In this document: piece after piece, positions 60,401 to 64,000 of the stretch | How positions within the stretch are numbered: the first letter of the stretch is position 1 | How the letters are laid out: each line of letters opens with the position of its first letter | Assembly: GCA_964023205.1 (NCBI GenBank) | Contig: OZ026835.1 | Location: 41,327,083 to 41,391,082 of the forward strand | Reading direction: 5' to 3' | Source of the DNA: Lutraria lutraria | Taxonomy: Eukaryota > Mollusca > Bivalvia > Venerida > Mactridae | DNA: 64,000 bases | Notes under the pieces: generated by a model | Databases searched by the model: none | Told to the model about the DNA's origin: nothing | Seen by the model: the letters and a program-made list of their open reading frames with translations, nothing else | Position numbers and translations under genes: made by a program

Positions 60401-63400
60401 TGCCAAAGCGGTGACAAAAAACGATACGAACTCGGAACGGATATGGTACTTACCTCACCATCCTGTGACGAACGTGAATAAGCCTGGAAAAGTTTGTGTG
60501 GTATTTGACTGTGCCGCAAAATACAAAGGTATTTCACTAAACAGCCAACTTTTACAAGGTCCCGATATGATGAACAGCCTTGTAGGCATACTTACCCGAT
60601 TTCGACAAGAAAAGGTAGCTCTTGCCGCTGACATAGAGGCAATGTTTCATCAGGTGCGTGTATGTGAGAAGGACTGTGATGCCCTACGTTTTCTATGGTG
60701 GCCTGGTGGGGACTTGTCTAAAACACCTATGACTTATTGTATGAAAGTTCATTTATTTGGAGCAACTTCTTCGCCTAGCTGCGCTGCATATGCACTGAAG
60801 AGAACAGCCAGTGACAATGCAGAGAGATTTGAACCTGCAGTAATATCAACTGTAAATAGAAACTTTTACGTCGACAACTGTCTGAAGTCCGTAGAATCTG
60901 AAGATAAAGCGGTGAAACTTGCAGCAGATTTACAGTCTGTGATGTCAAGGCACTTCAGTGAATTGAAGAACATACAGTTGCACGTGTTCAGCGATGGCTC
61001 AGAGACAGGCTATGGAGCATGTGCATACTTACGATTTACCAATCTACAGAATAGAATCGCATGCAGTCTTGTAATTGGTAAGTCTAGATTAGCACCAATA
61101 AAGCAAACAACCATTCCAAGATTAGAGCTGTGTGGAGCTGTTGTGGCATGTCGCCTGTACGCTATGTTGTCAGAAGAACTTGACTTAAAGGTCGACAAAG
61201 TCATATTTTGGACGTATTCTATGATATTACTTGGATATATAAACAACAATACCCGACGTTTTAAGACGTTTGTTGGAAATAGAATTAGCTACATTCACCA
61301 GACGACATCTTCTGAACAATGGCGTTATGTCGACTCCGGTTCGAACCCAGCTGACATTGCTTCTAGGGGCATTAATCCAAGTGACGTTGATGGTTTAAAG
61401 ACATGGCTAGATGGACCAGAATACTTATTACGAGTCGAATCAACTTGGCCCCAAATACCATATAAACTACAAATTGCAGACGACGATTCCGAGGTTAAGA
61501 AAGAGGTTCTTGTTAACGTCACGGCGTCATACACAGGACTAGATTTGAATGACCTAATCAACTACTACTCCAACTGGACCAGACTGCAAAGAGCGGTTGC
61601 CTGGCTAAGAAGGTTTATTACCTACTCCTGACGACATCACCTGACTTTGGAAGAACCAACTGAACGAGGTGATCTTTCTATCTCCGAGTTAAGGAACGCA
61701 ACTTACGCCATATTACGACATATACAGAACTCAAACTTTAAACAGGAACTGAACGATATAAGCAAAGGTAATCCTGCCAAAACGGACAGTAGGTTAGCTA
61801 CATTAAACCCGATACTACTGAACGGACTCTTCCGTGTATATGGAAGGAACGCTCACAAAGAATATGACACGTGCCCGATTATCCTTCCACATGATAGTCA
61901 CGTGACAGAACTGATTATTCGCCATTACCATGATACTAACGGACATGTTGGGAAACAACAGGTACTTGCAGAAACACGGATGAAATACTGGATACTAAAA
62001 GGACCTAGCGCTGTAAAGAAAGTAATCAGAGGCTGTTTTGCATGCAAGCGGCAACACAGTCCACCACTTAGACAGCAGATGGCACCCTTGGTCAAAGAGC
62101 AGACGACATCTGACAAACCCCCATTCACCTATGTTGGTGTTGACTACTTCGGACCACTAATTGTGAAGTCAGGTCGTACATGCTTAAAAAGATATGGATG
62201 TCTCTTTTCCTGTCTAACTACGAGAGCAGTCCACATCGAGGTAGCACATAGTCTAACAACTGATTCATTTATAGCGACTTATCAACGTTTCACAAGTTGT
62301 CGAGGGTACCCTGACAAAATATATAGCGACAACGGAACGAATCTTGTTAGCGGAGACAAAGAATTAAAAAACTCAATAAGAGAATGGAACCAGTCCAAAA
62401 TCGGACGACTTCTTGTGCAGAATGATGTAGAATGGCACTTTAACCCACCCTATGCCAGCCATATGGGCGGGTCATGGGAACGCTTGATAAGGTCCACACG
62501 CACTATACTCAAAGCTGTCGCGAGAGAACAACTCCTTACAGACAAAAAGTTACTGACCCTAATTGCTGAAACTGAAAGAATAATCAACGACAGACCAATA
62601 ACTCACGTAAGCAGTGATCCGAGAGACCCAACAGCGCTTACACCAGACATGCTTCTTTTAATGAAGTCTAGTCCTTGCACCCGAATCGGTGTTTTTAAAA
62701 AAGAAGACACTTATAGCAAGAGATGGTGGAGACAGATCCAATATTTAGCAGATGTATTTTGGAAAAGATGGACAAAAGAATATTTAGCAACCCTACAGAA
62801 GTGGCAGAGGGAGACTAGAGACATACAAGTCGATGACGTAGTGCTCGTGGTAGAAAACAGCGTATCGAGAGGTCAGTGGCCACTAGGCAGAGTAACCGAA
62901 GTTATTAAGGGTAGGGATGGGCATGTTCGTAGATGTAAAGTTCAAACCAGGAATTCAGCTATTATTAGGCCAATCTCAAAGTTATGTCTATTAGAAAGTT
63001 CGGAATAATTATTTTGTATTATTCAGAAATGCTTCACAATTAGTAAATTTGTATTGTTCGACAAGAATGTATAGTACAAATACATGATTTATGACATTAA
63101 ACAAGTTAATAATACACAATGTGGAATTTAATACGAATATTGTTTCATAGTTATGGACATAAATTATTTATTCTTATTTATATTCACTTTTCCCTTTTTT
63201 ACATTTCTTAAGACGTCAACGTCGTTTGGCACCATTATGTTTGACGTTACGTTTGCGCTACTTAGCACGTCGTCGTATACGTCAGTTGTTTTGTTGGAAT
63301 TGTATAAGAAACATTCACAAATGAAGCGGCGCTTAAGCCAAAAACAGTAATTTTAATTTAAAGGTTTCGATGTTTGGACACTATAGTCGGTAAGACATTA

Positions 63401-63801
63401 ATTCAATTCATACTACATACTTGCTTACAAATAGATTTTTTCTTGTGAATCATTTATTTATTTTGTTAAGATTACTAGTATTGAAATTGATAACAGTGAG
63501 TTGTAATATTGCATATTTATAATGAATGTAAAATACATGCACATGTTTATATTCTGTGCAATAACTAATAGGTATTGTTAAAAGAATATTAGAAATTGTT
63601 GTATAGTATAGTAGTAAAATAGAGCCCACTTAATTTATCGAGGGGTCATCATTCATGTGCTCCTTAGCCAGAATACATACAAGTATGATACTAACCATCA
63701 GGAGAAAATCTGCAGACATTCACTGACTTGGTATGTCTCTTCAAGTTGGCTAAAAACTCCACTGTAGATTTTCCATCCAAATCTTCTTTAATTTGCCAAA
63801 G
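17825..63801 (-). CDS. CHAF1B: Chromatin assembly factor 1 subunit B (CAF-1 p60), 5' incomplete
   Basis: Twelve minus-strand coding exons (63801-63696, 52114-52088, 47519-47408, 46137-46034, 42160-42064, 40922-40797, 39078-38932, 28116-28016, 24320-24263, 23831-23706, 23095-22981, 18409-17825) sum to 1704 nt: 567 codons plus TGA, all junctions in phase. Only the first exon with the start is missing, beyond 64000. The product is the WD40 subunit of CAF-1, which with p150 and RBBP4 deposits H3-H4 behind replication forks in the nucleus. Diagnostic stretches: [99 protein letters not shown]. The C-terminal tail (last exon) is low-complexity with three copies of a PK-(N/S/R)-(I/V)-Q-(I/L)-TT motif, likened to the ASF1-binding B-domain region of p60 (inference). 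Introns are up to 11.6 kb and packed with mobile elements. Confidence 0.95.
18455..18492. repeat. (TA)n microsatellite
   Basis: Run of alternating T and A (TATATATATATATATATA) in the last CHAF1B intron. Confidence 0.85.
18634..22212. mobile_element. DNA transposon relic with long inverted ends and subterminal GGTAACG sites
   Basis: Imperfect inverted ends: left TAGGCTATGGG...CCCTCCCCCCCCCGGAGGCATTTTTGTAG (from about 18636), right the reverse complement (TGCCTCCGGGGGGGGAGGGGGGG...CATAGTCTA) to about 22208; a second inverted block AGTGTCTAC.ATCTGG lies inside. CGTTACC occurs repeatedly in the left part (18785, 18962, 18972, 19658) and inverted as GGTAACG near the right end (21709, 21903, 22055). 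A decayed minus-strand coding region occupies the middle. The superfamily is not assigned. Confidence 0.65.
19804..21440 (-). pseudogene. Decayed ORF of a widespread invertebrate repeat-associated protein
   Basis: Minus-strand fragments in several frames resemble an uncharacterised protein family common in mollusc and cnidarian genomes. Fragments recognised: [18 protein letters not shown] and [13 protein letters not shown] (about 21425-21340), [20 protein letters not shown] (about 21310-21250), [20 protein letters not shown] then [10 protein letters not shown] (about 20910-20810), [16 protein letters not shown] (about 20715-20665), and [20 protein letters not shown] (near 19940). Frameshifts and stops separate them, so it is dead. 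Family membership is from memory of the conserved pattern and has not been verified by search. Confidence 0.5.
22600..22800 (-). mobile_element. tRNA-derived SINE with split promoter
   Basis: Minus strand starts GGCCTCCGTGATCGAGTGGT (tRNA Leu/Ser-like acceptor stem plus box A), then an unusually long spacer, then box B GGGTTCAGGCCC (22730-22719) and a body with GTACTGGTTCTTCCCAGGAA, resembling conserved SINE central domains. Strongest SINE of the window. Confidence 0.75.
22981..23095 (-). CDS. CHAF1B: CHAF1B exon, WD repeat 7 and end of propeller
   Basis: Acceptor CTTACAG, donor CTAAG|GTATTT. Encodes [20 protein letters not shown] and [11 protein letters not shown], the signature end of the p60 propeller; leaves at phase 0. 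Confidence 0.96.
23096..23705. other. CHAF1B intron with Tigger-like fragment
   Basis: TACAGTCACACTCGTGATAGCGACCACC at about 23231 and GACCTCCGAATAAGGGTCTGCTGTCAA at about 23325 look like the ends of a very short Tigger-type MITE. Otherwise unremarkable. Confidence 0.35.
23706..23831 (-). CDS. CHAF1B: CHAF1B exon, WD repeat 6
   Basis: Acceptor TTTTTTCAG, donor CGTG|GTATGT. Encodes [20 protein letters not shown] and [16 protein letters not shown], very close to vertebrate p60. Confidence 0.96.
24263..24320 (-). CDS. CHAF1B: CHAF1B 58-nt exon, charged loop
   Basis: Acceptor AAATAG, donor TTTTTTG|GTGGGT. Encodes the charged loop [18 protein letters not shown]. Sequence is not conserved but acceptor, donor and phase (1 in, 2 out) are the only set seen that joins its neighbours. 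Confidence 0.75.
24487..26795. mobile_element. Tigger/pogo-like element, TA-flanked, carrying a nested hairpin element
   Basis: Left TA|CAGTATAACCTCCCGAAACG, right ...GAGGACATTATACTG|TA. TA target duplication and CAGTATAA ends with repeated GAGGAGCGGCAACCTCCG-type motifs are typical of mariner/Tigger MITEs. No transposase remains; the right half is the hairpin element at 25348-26697. Confidence 0.6.
25348..26697 (-). mobile_element. GCTCACC-family hairpin element, about 160-bp tandem units
   Basis: Read on the minus strand it ends with ...GGTGAGTGATAAAGGGCCATCGTGGCCCTCTTGT (25385-25348). The other end is AGCTCACCTGATTCATCAGGTGAGCT (hairpin) at about 26667-26693. Interior: about seven units near 160 bp (GGGCCCATAACTCTTGAAGTTCTGG, GGTTATACACATTTACTG, GAATAAATGAAGGCGCTAG). 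Confidence 0.8.
26871..27781. mobile_element. hAT-like non-autonomous element, 911 bp
   Basis: Terminal inverted repeats CAGGGTTCCCAC...GTGGGAACCCTG, subterminal repeats of TTCCCGACTTTTTCC in both orientations, and direct repeats TTAATT on each side (26865-26870, 27782-27787). No transposase ORF. Confidence 0.8.
28016..28116 (-). CDS. CHAF1B: CHAF1B exon, WD repeat 5-6 strand
   Basis: Acceptor TTTTTCAG, donor AATG|GTATGT. Encodes [20 protein letters not shown] and KFQLR; matches the conserved AVRCCPVYFELR region of p60. Confidence 0.93.
28359..29189 (-). mobile_element. GCTCACC-family hairpin element, shorter copy
   Basis: Near-duplicate of the 25.3-26.7 kb copy with about four units; minus-strand 3' end AGAGCCATCTTGGCCCTCTTGT, 5' end TTTTTAGCTCACCTGATTC. 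It lacks part of the terminal hairpin (GCTCACCTGATG lost). Confidence 0.8.
31792..34862. repeat. Dispersed 3-kb repeat, copy A
   Basis: Highly similar to 52151-56048 in the same orientation from ATCAAAGGCCTGAAGG to ATTCATCTCATAAA. Contains a Helitron-like hairpin element (32289-33085) in both copies. A plus-strand ORF at 33838-34113 (91 codons) recurs in copy B. Outer boundaries are unknown because copy B is cut by the Pao element. Confidence 0.8.
32289..33085 (-). mobile_element. TATACCCCC-family Helitron-like element in copy A
   Basis: Minus strand begins TTATTATACCCCCACAAACAAAG...GGGAGGGGGTATATTGG, holds about five tandem units (GAGTTATGTCCCCTTGAACTTAGCC...), and ends GGTTATTAGTCACCTCTGTGACAGTTCTAG|TTT: stem GTCAC/GTGAC, terminal CTAG. 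Confidence 0.75.
38932..39078 (-). CDS. CHAF1B: CHAF1B exon, WD repeat 5
   Basis: Acceptor ATTTCAG, donor CAAA|GTAAGT. Encodes [31 protein letters not shown] and ATYIFSRH. It lies just 110 bp outside the 29.3-38.8 kb nested transposon block. Confidence 0.95.
39483..40624. mobile_element. hAT-like non-autonomous element, 1142 bp
   Basis: Termini TAGGGATGT...ACATCCCTA, with subterminal ATTAATCG/GGTTAATCGTTCG repeats in inverted orientation, and a perfect 8-bp duplication GAAATAAT (39475-39482, 40625-40632). No transposase. Confidence 0.9.
40797..40922 (-). CDS. CHAF1B: CHAF1B exon, inter-repeat linker
   Basis: Acceptor TCCACAG, donor TTCAG|GTAAAA. Encodes [19 protein letters not shown], then a lysine-rich loop ([13 protein letters not shown]) longer and more charged than the vertebrate counterpart. 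Confidence 0.9.
41088..41275 (-). mobile_element. Diverged tRNA-derived SINE copy
   Basis: Aligns with 6205-6420: CCAGTATTCCTGGACTGTATTCCAACCAGTACTAAC, AGAGGAAAATAGACA, and a decayed box B (CCGAGATTAAAACC) on the opposite strand. Confidence 0.55.
41517..41640. mobile_element. hAT left-end remnant related to the 29.6 kb element
   Basis: CAGTCTTCATGAATAGCTC, GCACCAGACAATC and TTTACTGGACCAAATG parallel the left end of the hAT at 29591. No matching right end was found nearby. Confidence 0.5.
42064..42160 (-). CDS. CHAF1B: CHAF1B exon, WD repeat 4
   Basis: Acceptor GTTTCAG, donor GACAG|GTAAGT. Encodes [20 protein letters not shown] and FVATLSTDR. The + side of this position is immediately flanked by the 42.2-45.5 kb repeat element. 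Confidence 0.95.
42553..44736. mobile_element. hAT-like element with 5-bp duplication, 2.2 kb
   Basis: Inverted ends CAGTGTTTGACACT...AGTGTCAAACACTG; CATTC repeats on both sides (42548-42552, 44737-44741). The uninterrupted sequence GTCATTCCAAACTTAAG exists at 49.74 kb and proves the insertion point. Contains a further Tigger-like MITE. No transposase recognised. Confidence 0.85.
43715..44631. mobile_element. Tigger-like MITE, 917 bp, third nesting level
   Basis: TA|CAGTTGAATCTCGTTATTTG...TGACATAACAAGATTCAACTG|TA, with GATAACCGAAATTTGAGATAA repeats inside each end. Confidence 0.85.
44792..45440 (-). repeat. Tandem array carrying TCAAGGTCA sites
   Basis: Five units with a period of about 138 bp; each has TGACCTTGACC on the + strand (about 44792, 44930, 45065, 45203, 45342). 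The reverse complement, TCAAGGTCA, is the extended monomeric nuclear-receptor half-site (ERR/FTZ-F1 type). Confidence 0.7.
45544..46033. other. CHAF1B intron, nothing recognised
   Basis: AT-rich; the 71-codon ORF is unsupported. Confidence 0.35.
46034..46137 (-). CDS. CHAF1B: CHAF1B exon, WD repeat 3
   Basis: Acceptor GTTACAG, donor AAAG|GTATGT. Encodes [15 protein letters not shown] and [15 protein letters not shown], a complete WD repeat. Confidence 0.95.
46449..47231 (-). mobile_element. GCTCACC-family hairpin element, reverse copy of 3.7-5.6 kb type
   Basis: Minus strand: TTTTTAGCTCACCAGAGCACGAATGTGCTCAGGGTGAGC ... three units ... GGTGAGCATTTATAGGGCCATCATGGCCCTCTTGT. Sequence is close to the 3655-5580 copy but with fewer units. 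Confidence 0.8.
47408..47519 (-). CDS. CHAF1B: CHAF1B exon, WD repeat 2 to acidic loop
   Basis: Acceptor ATTACAG, donor CTCAG|GTTTGT. Encodes [11 protein letters not shown], an acidic insert ([11 protein letters not shown]) and TLKVLR; the ENW...LR stretch matches the loop before the GHLEDVYD repeat in p60. Confidence 0.93.
48190..48550. repeat. Diverged copy of the TTAA-flanked element
   Basis: Shares AAAGTCCACATG.GGTCTAA, TTTTTATAAGCATG, TTTTATTACCCCCTACTG and GCCTCGCATTCCTGGTTCAATG with 12.84-13.65 kb but has no nested MITE, giving the empty-site comparison. Confidence 0.6.
48655..48764 (-). other. Exon-like ORF of unknown identity
   Basis: Minus strand reads [19 protein letters not shown] then [11 protein letters not shown], preceded by AACAACAAG and followed by AGAA|GTATGA. 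Amino-acid composition and the splice-like ends suggest a real or formerly real exon, perhaps an ankyrin-like helical repeat; not a CHAF1B exon because phases exclude it. Identity unknown. Confidence 0.3.
49386..50632 (-). mobile_element. AACCAGG-family hairpin element, second copy
   Basis: Minus strand TTTTTTAACCAGGTTTTCACAAAGTGGAACCTGG ... GGAAAACCTGGTTTTGTGGCACTGCCGCGTTACTTGTT. About eight tandem units, six or more with TGACCTTGA. Lacks the nested transposon of the 42.2 kb copy. Confidence 0.8.
50776..52087. other. CHAF1B intron, nothing recognised
   Basis: AT-rich sequence; short ORFs (50911-51102, 51548-51730) show no family features. Confidence 0.35.
52088..52114 (-). CDS. CHAF1B: CHAF1B 27-nt microexon
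   Basis: Acceptor TTACAG, donor GATG|GTGAGT; encodes G-DILATAGD, phase 1 at both ends. It restores the WD-strand equivalent to GEILASGGDD of vertebrate p60. Too short for an ORF search; identified because phase and protein homology require it. Confidence 0.9.
52647..54300 (-). mobile_element. TATACCCCC-family Helitron-like element in copy B
   Basis: Minus strand TTATTATACCCCACAAACGAAG...GGGGGTATATTGG to GGGGGTATTAGTCACCTCTGTGACAGTTCTAG. Interrupted by the hAT-like element at 53063-54147. Confidence 0.75.
53063..54147. mobile_element. hAT-like non-autonomous element, 1085 bp
   Basis: Ends TAGGGCTGTCACGATA...TATCGTGACAGCCCTA, inner inverted ATATCGCGATA/CGATACA motifs, and a perfect 8-bp duplication CTGATAAC (53055-53062, 54148-54155). 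Its core of about 570 bp (53180-53780) is homologous in reverse to 58735-59345. Confidence 0.92.
56119..56498 (+). repeat. Pao 5' LTR (shared block)
   Basis: 380 bp matched to the 3' block with about five substitutions and one 7-bp indel. True outer ends are unclear: no TG...CA at the limits of similarity. An AATAAA at about 56556-56561 beyond the block suggests the full LTR may continue toward 56610. Confidence 0.8.
56631..57860 (+). pseudogene. Pao gag-like region, broken
   Basis: Starts ATGGAGCACG at 56631; a TGA follows at 56667-56669, a TAA at 56904-56906, a frame change near 57140 and a TGA at 57710-57712, then frame loss by 57860. Readable parts: coiled-coil rich in E, K and R (about 57010-57130), then a capsid-like section with [19 protein letters not shown] and [20 protein letters not shown], typical of Pao gag (DUF1759 type). 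Confidence 0.8.
57869..58409 (+). pseudogene. Pao zinc knuckle and aspartic protease segment, truncated by insertion
   Basis: Cys/His array (CYCCSGSC, then [14 protein letters not shown] and C...CSSKHH) followed by a retropepsin-like active site [12 protein letters not shown], where the family usually has D-(S/G)-G-S. The frame runs into the hAT-like insertion after SSTGSKVH. Confidence 0.82.
58410..59801. mobile_element. hAT-like element inserted in the Pao protease/RT junction
   Basis: Ends CAGGGTTTCCGCTG...CAGTGGAAACCCTG with ACATG repeats on both sides (58405-58409, 59802-59806). The Pao frame (KVH | G) is exactly restored after removal of one ACATG copy. Core 58735-59345 matches the 53 kb element in reverse. 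Confidence 0.88.
59802..60965 (+). pseudogene. Pao reverse transcriptase region, broken
   Basis: Resumes with [16 protein letters not shown], shifts frame near 59870, then [14 protein letters not shown] and [13 protein letters not shown] (Pao hallmark), a frameshift between 60363 and 60394, then the RT core: [24 protein letters not shown] (first catalytic Asp), FLWWPGG, and FYVDN (60867-60878) in place of YVDD. Sequence between the RT and RNase H parts is missing. Confidence 0.82.
60966..61631 (+). pseudogene. Pao RNase H region ending in TGA
   Basis: [18 protein letters not shown] (first Asp), [10 protein letters not shown] (Glu) and [12 protein letters not shown] where the family has WTDS, so a catalytic Asp is replaced by Tyr (near 61211-61219). 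[10 protein letters not shown] is present. TGA at 61629-61631 interrupts the same frame that continues into integrase. Confidence 0.82.
61632..63008 (+). CDS. Pao integrase domain with DUF5641 tail, frame intact
   Basis: Uninterrupted from just after the TGA to TAA at 63006-63008. H-H-C-C zinc site ([10 protein letters not shown] ... CFACKRQ), integrase core with GVDYFGP, YSDNGTN and GSWERLI (complete D,D,E) and a C-terminal domain [16 protein letters not shown] and VDDVVLVVE typical of BEL/Pao. No own start codon is evident because it was translated as part of a polyprotein; as it stands it is unlikely to be expressed independently. Confidence 0.88.
   Translation, partial: RHHLTLEEPTERGDLSISELRNATYAILRHIQNSNFKQELNDISKGNPAKTDSRLATLNPILLNGLFRVYGRNAHKEYDTCPIILPHDSHVTELIIRHYHDTNGHVGKQQVLAETRMKYWILKGPSAVKKVIRGCFACKRQHSPPLRQQMAPLVKEQTTSDKPPFTYVGVDYFGPLIVKSGRTCLKRYGCLFSCLTTRAVHIEVAHSLTTDSFIATYQRFTSCRGYPDKIYSDNGTNLVSGDKELKNSIREWNQSKIGRLLVQNDVEWHFNPPYASHMGGSWERLIRSTRTILKAVAREQLLTDKKLLTLIAETERIINDRPITHVSSDPRDPTALTPDMLLLMKSSPCTRIGVFKKEDTYSKRWWRQIQYLADVFWKRWTKEYLATLQKWQRETRDIQVDDVVLVVENSVSRGQWPLGRVTEVIKGRDGHVRRCKVQTRNSAIIRPISKLCLLESSE
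63166..63552 (+). repeat. Pao 3' LTR (shared block)
   Basis: 387 bp. Similarity to the 5' copy stops at TTTATAT (63552), so the downstream part seen after the 5' block is absent: the 3' LTR may be truncated, or the LTR really ends here. Confidence 0.8.
63553..63695. other. Short intron remainder before CHAF1B exon
   Basis: Unique-looking AT-rich sequence; no target duplication for the Pao insertion could be found here. Confidence 0.3.
63696..63801 (-). CDS. CHAF1B: CHAF1B exon (first in window), WD repeat 1-2
   Basis: Acceptor TTTTTTAG before 63801 and donor GATG|GTTAGT after 63696. Reads [20 protein letters not shown] then [15 protein letters not shown]; leaves at phase 1. The exon with the initiator methionine is outside the window. 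Confidence 0.95.
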
Positions 63802-64000
63802 CTAAAAAACAAGTCAGAAATTTCAATTGTCTCTCCAACACTTATAAACCCTGAAGACAAAGAGAACAACACATTGCCCCCTCTGGGTGACCCTGACCTA
63901 CTGACCTTAAAATGCACAGGTCCTGTACAGGTTGTCATAAGGAACCAACATGAAGTTTGATGATTGTAGGTGGAAGCGTTTTCATTTTTTAAGCAAGGTT
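63802..64000. other. CHAF1B 5' intron, window end
   Basis: No exon with the CHAF1B N-terminus is seen; it must lie further right. TGACCCTGACCTACTGACCTTAAA at about 63888 hints at another tandem-type repeat. Confidence 0.35.

Larger units (their letters stand above)
56119..63552 (+). mobile_element. BEL/Pao LTR retrotransposon (defective)
   Basis: Two matching LTR blocks (56119-56498 and 63166-63552) flank gag-, protease-, reverse transcriptase-, RNase H- and integrase-like sequence in the BEL/Pao order, on the + strand, antisense to CHAF1B within its first visible intron. The coding region is broken at many places and interrupted by a hAT-like element. No envelope-like ORF. Confidence 0.88.

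Noticed and set aside
56119..63552. Classification as a Gypsy or retrovirus-like element
   Set aside because: Protease, RT and integrase motifs ([32 protein letters not shown]5641 tail) are of the BEL/Pao type, and no envelope ORF is present.

Overview
This is a eukaryotic, AT-rich, intron-bearing and very repeat-dense genomic segment. The two host genes have animal orthologues. The mobile elements (GCTCACC...GGCCCTCTTGT repeats, tRNA-type SINEs, many hAT- and Tigger-like elements, a BEL/Pao LTR element) point to a lophotrochozoan, most likely a bivalve mollusc. That assignment is inference; no ribosomal or mitochondrial marker is present.

Two host genes converge tail to tail. On the + strand, positions 2686-10125 hold the last six coding exons of a TULP4 (tubby-like protein 4) orthologue; its N-terminal part lies left of the window. 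On the - strand, positions 63801-17825 hold twelve coding exons of CHAF1B (chromatin assembly factor 1 subunit B, the p60/WD40 subunit); its first coding exon lies right of 64000. Splice phases were followed by hand. The twelve CHAF1B exons sum to 1704 nt, 567 codons plus stop, with every junction in phase. The TULP4 exons also join in phase to a stop at 10123-10125.

Nearly everything else is transposable-element sequence in introns and in the intergenic gap (about 10.1-17.8 kb). Region by region: 0.3-5.6 kb, tandem-repeat-bearing elements with terminal hairpins; 6.2, 8.6, 22.7 and 41.1 kb, tRNA-derived SINE-like copies; 11.4-11.8 kb, a minisatellite; 12.8-13.7 kb, a TTAA-flanked element with a nested hAT-like MITE; 18.6-22.2 kb, a DNA transposon relic with long inverted ends, inverted subterminal GGTAACG sites and a decayed minus-strand ORF; 24.5-26.8 kb, a Tigger-like element with a nested hairpin element; 29.3-38.8 kb, at least four nested insertions including a multi-exon hAT transposase pseudogene; 39.5-45.5 kb, more hAT and Tigger-like elements; 47.6-50.8 kb, an inverted-repeat-bounded segment; 52.2-56.0 kb, a second copy of a repeat also present at 31.8-34.9 kb; 56.1-63.6 kb, a BEL/Pao LTR retrotransposon with nearly identical LTRs but a heavily broken coding region, itself interrupted by a hAT-like element.

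The most unusual signals are: (1) three sequence families (13 copies) sharing one architecture of subterminal inverted repeats, internal tandem repeats and a 3' hairpin followed by CTTGT or CTAG, resembling non-autonomous Helentron/HINE elements; (2) the nested block at 29.3-38.8 kb; (3) the mismatch between young LTRs and dead coding sequence in the Pao element; (4) a triplicated C-terminal motif in CHAF1B; (5) arrays of TGACCTTGA (nuclear-receptor half-site-like) in repeats of the CHAF1B introns.
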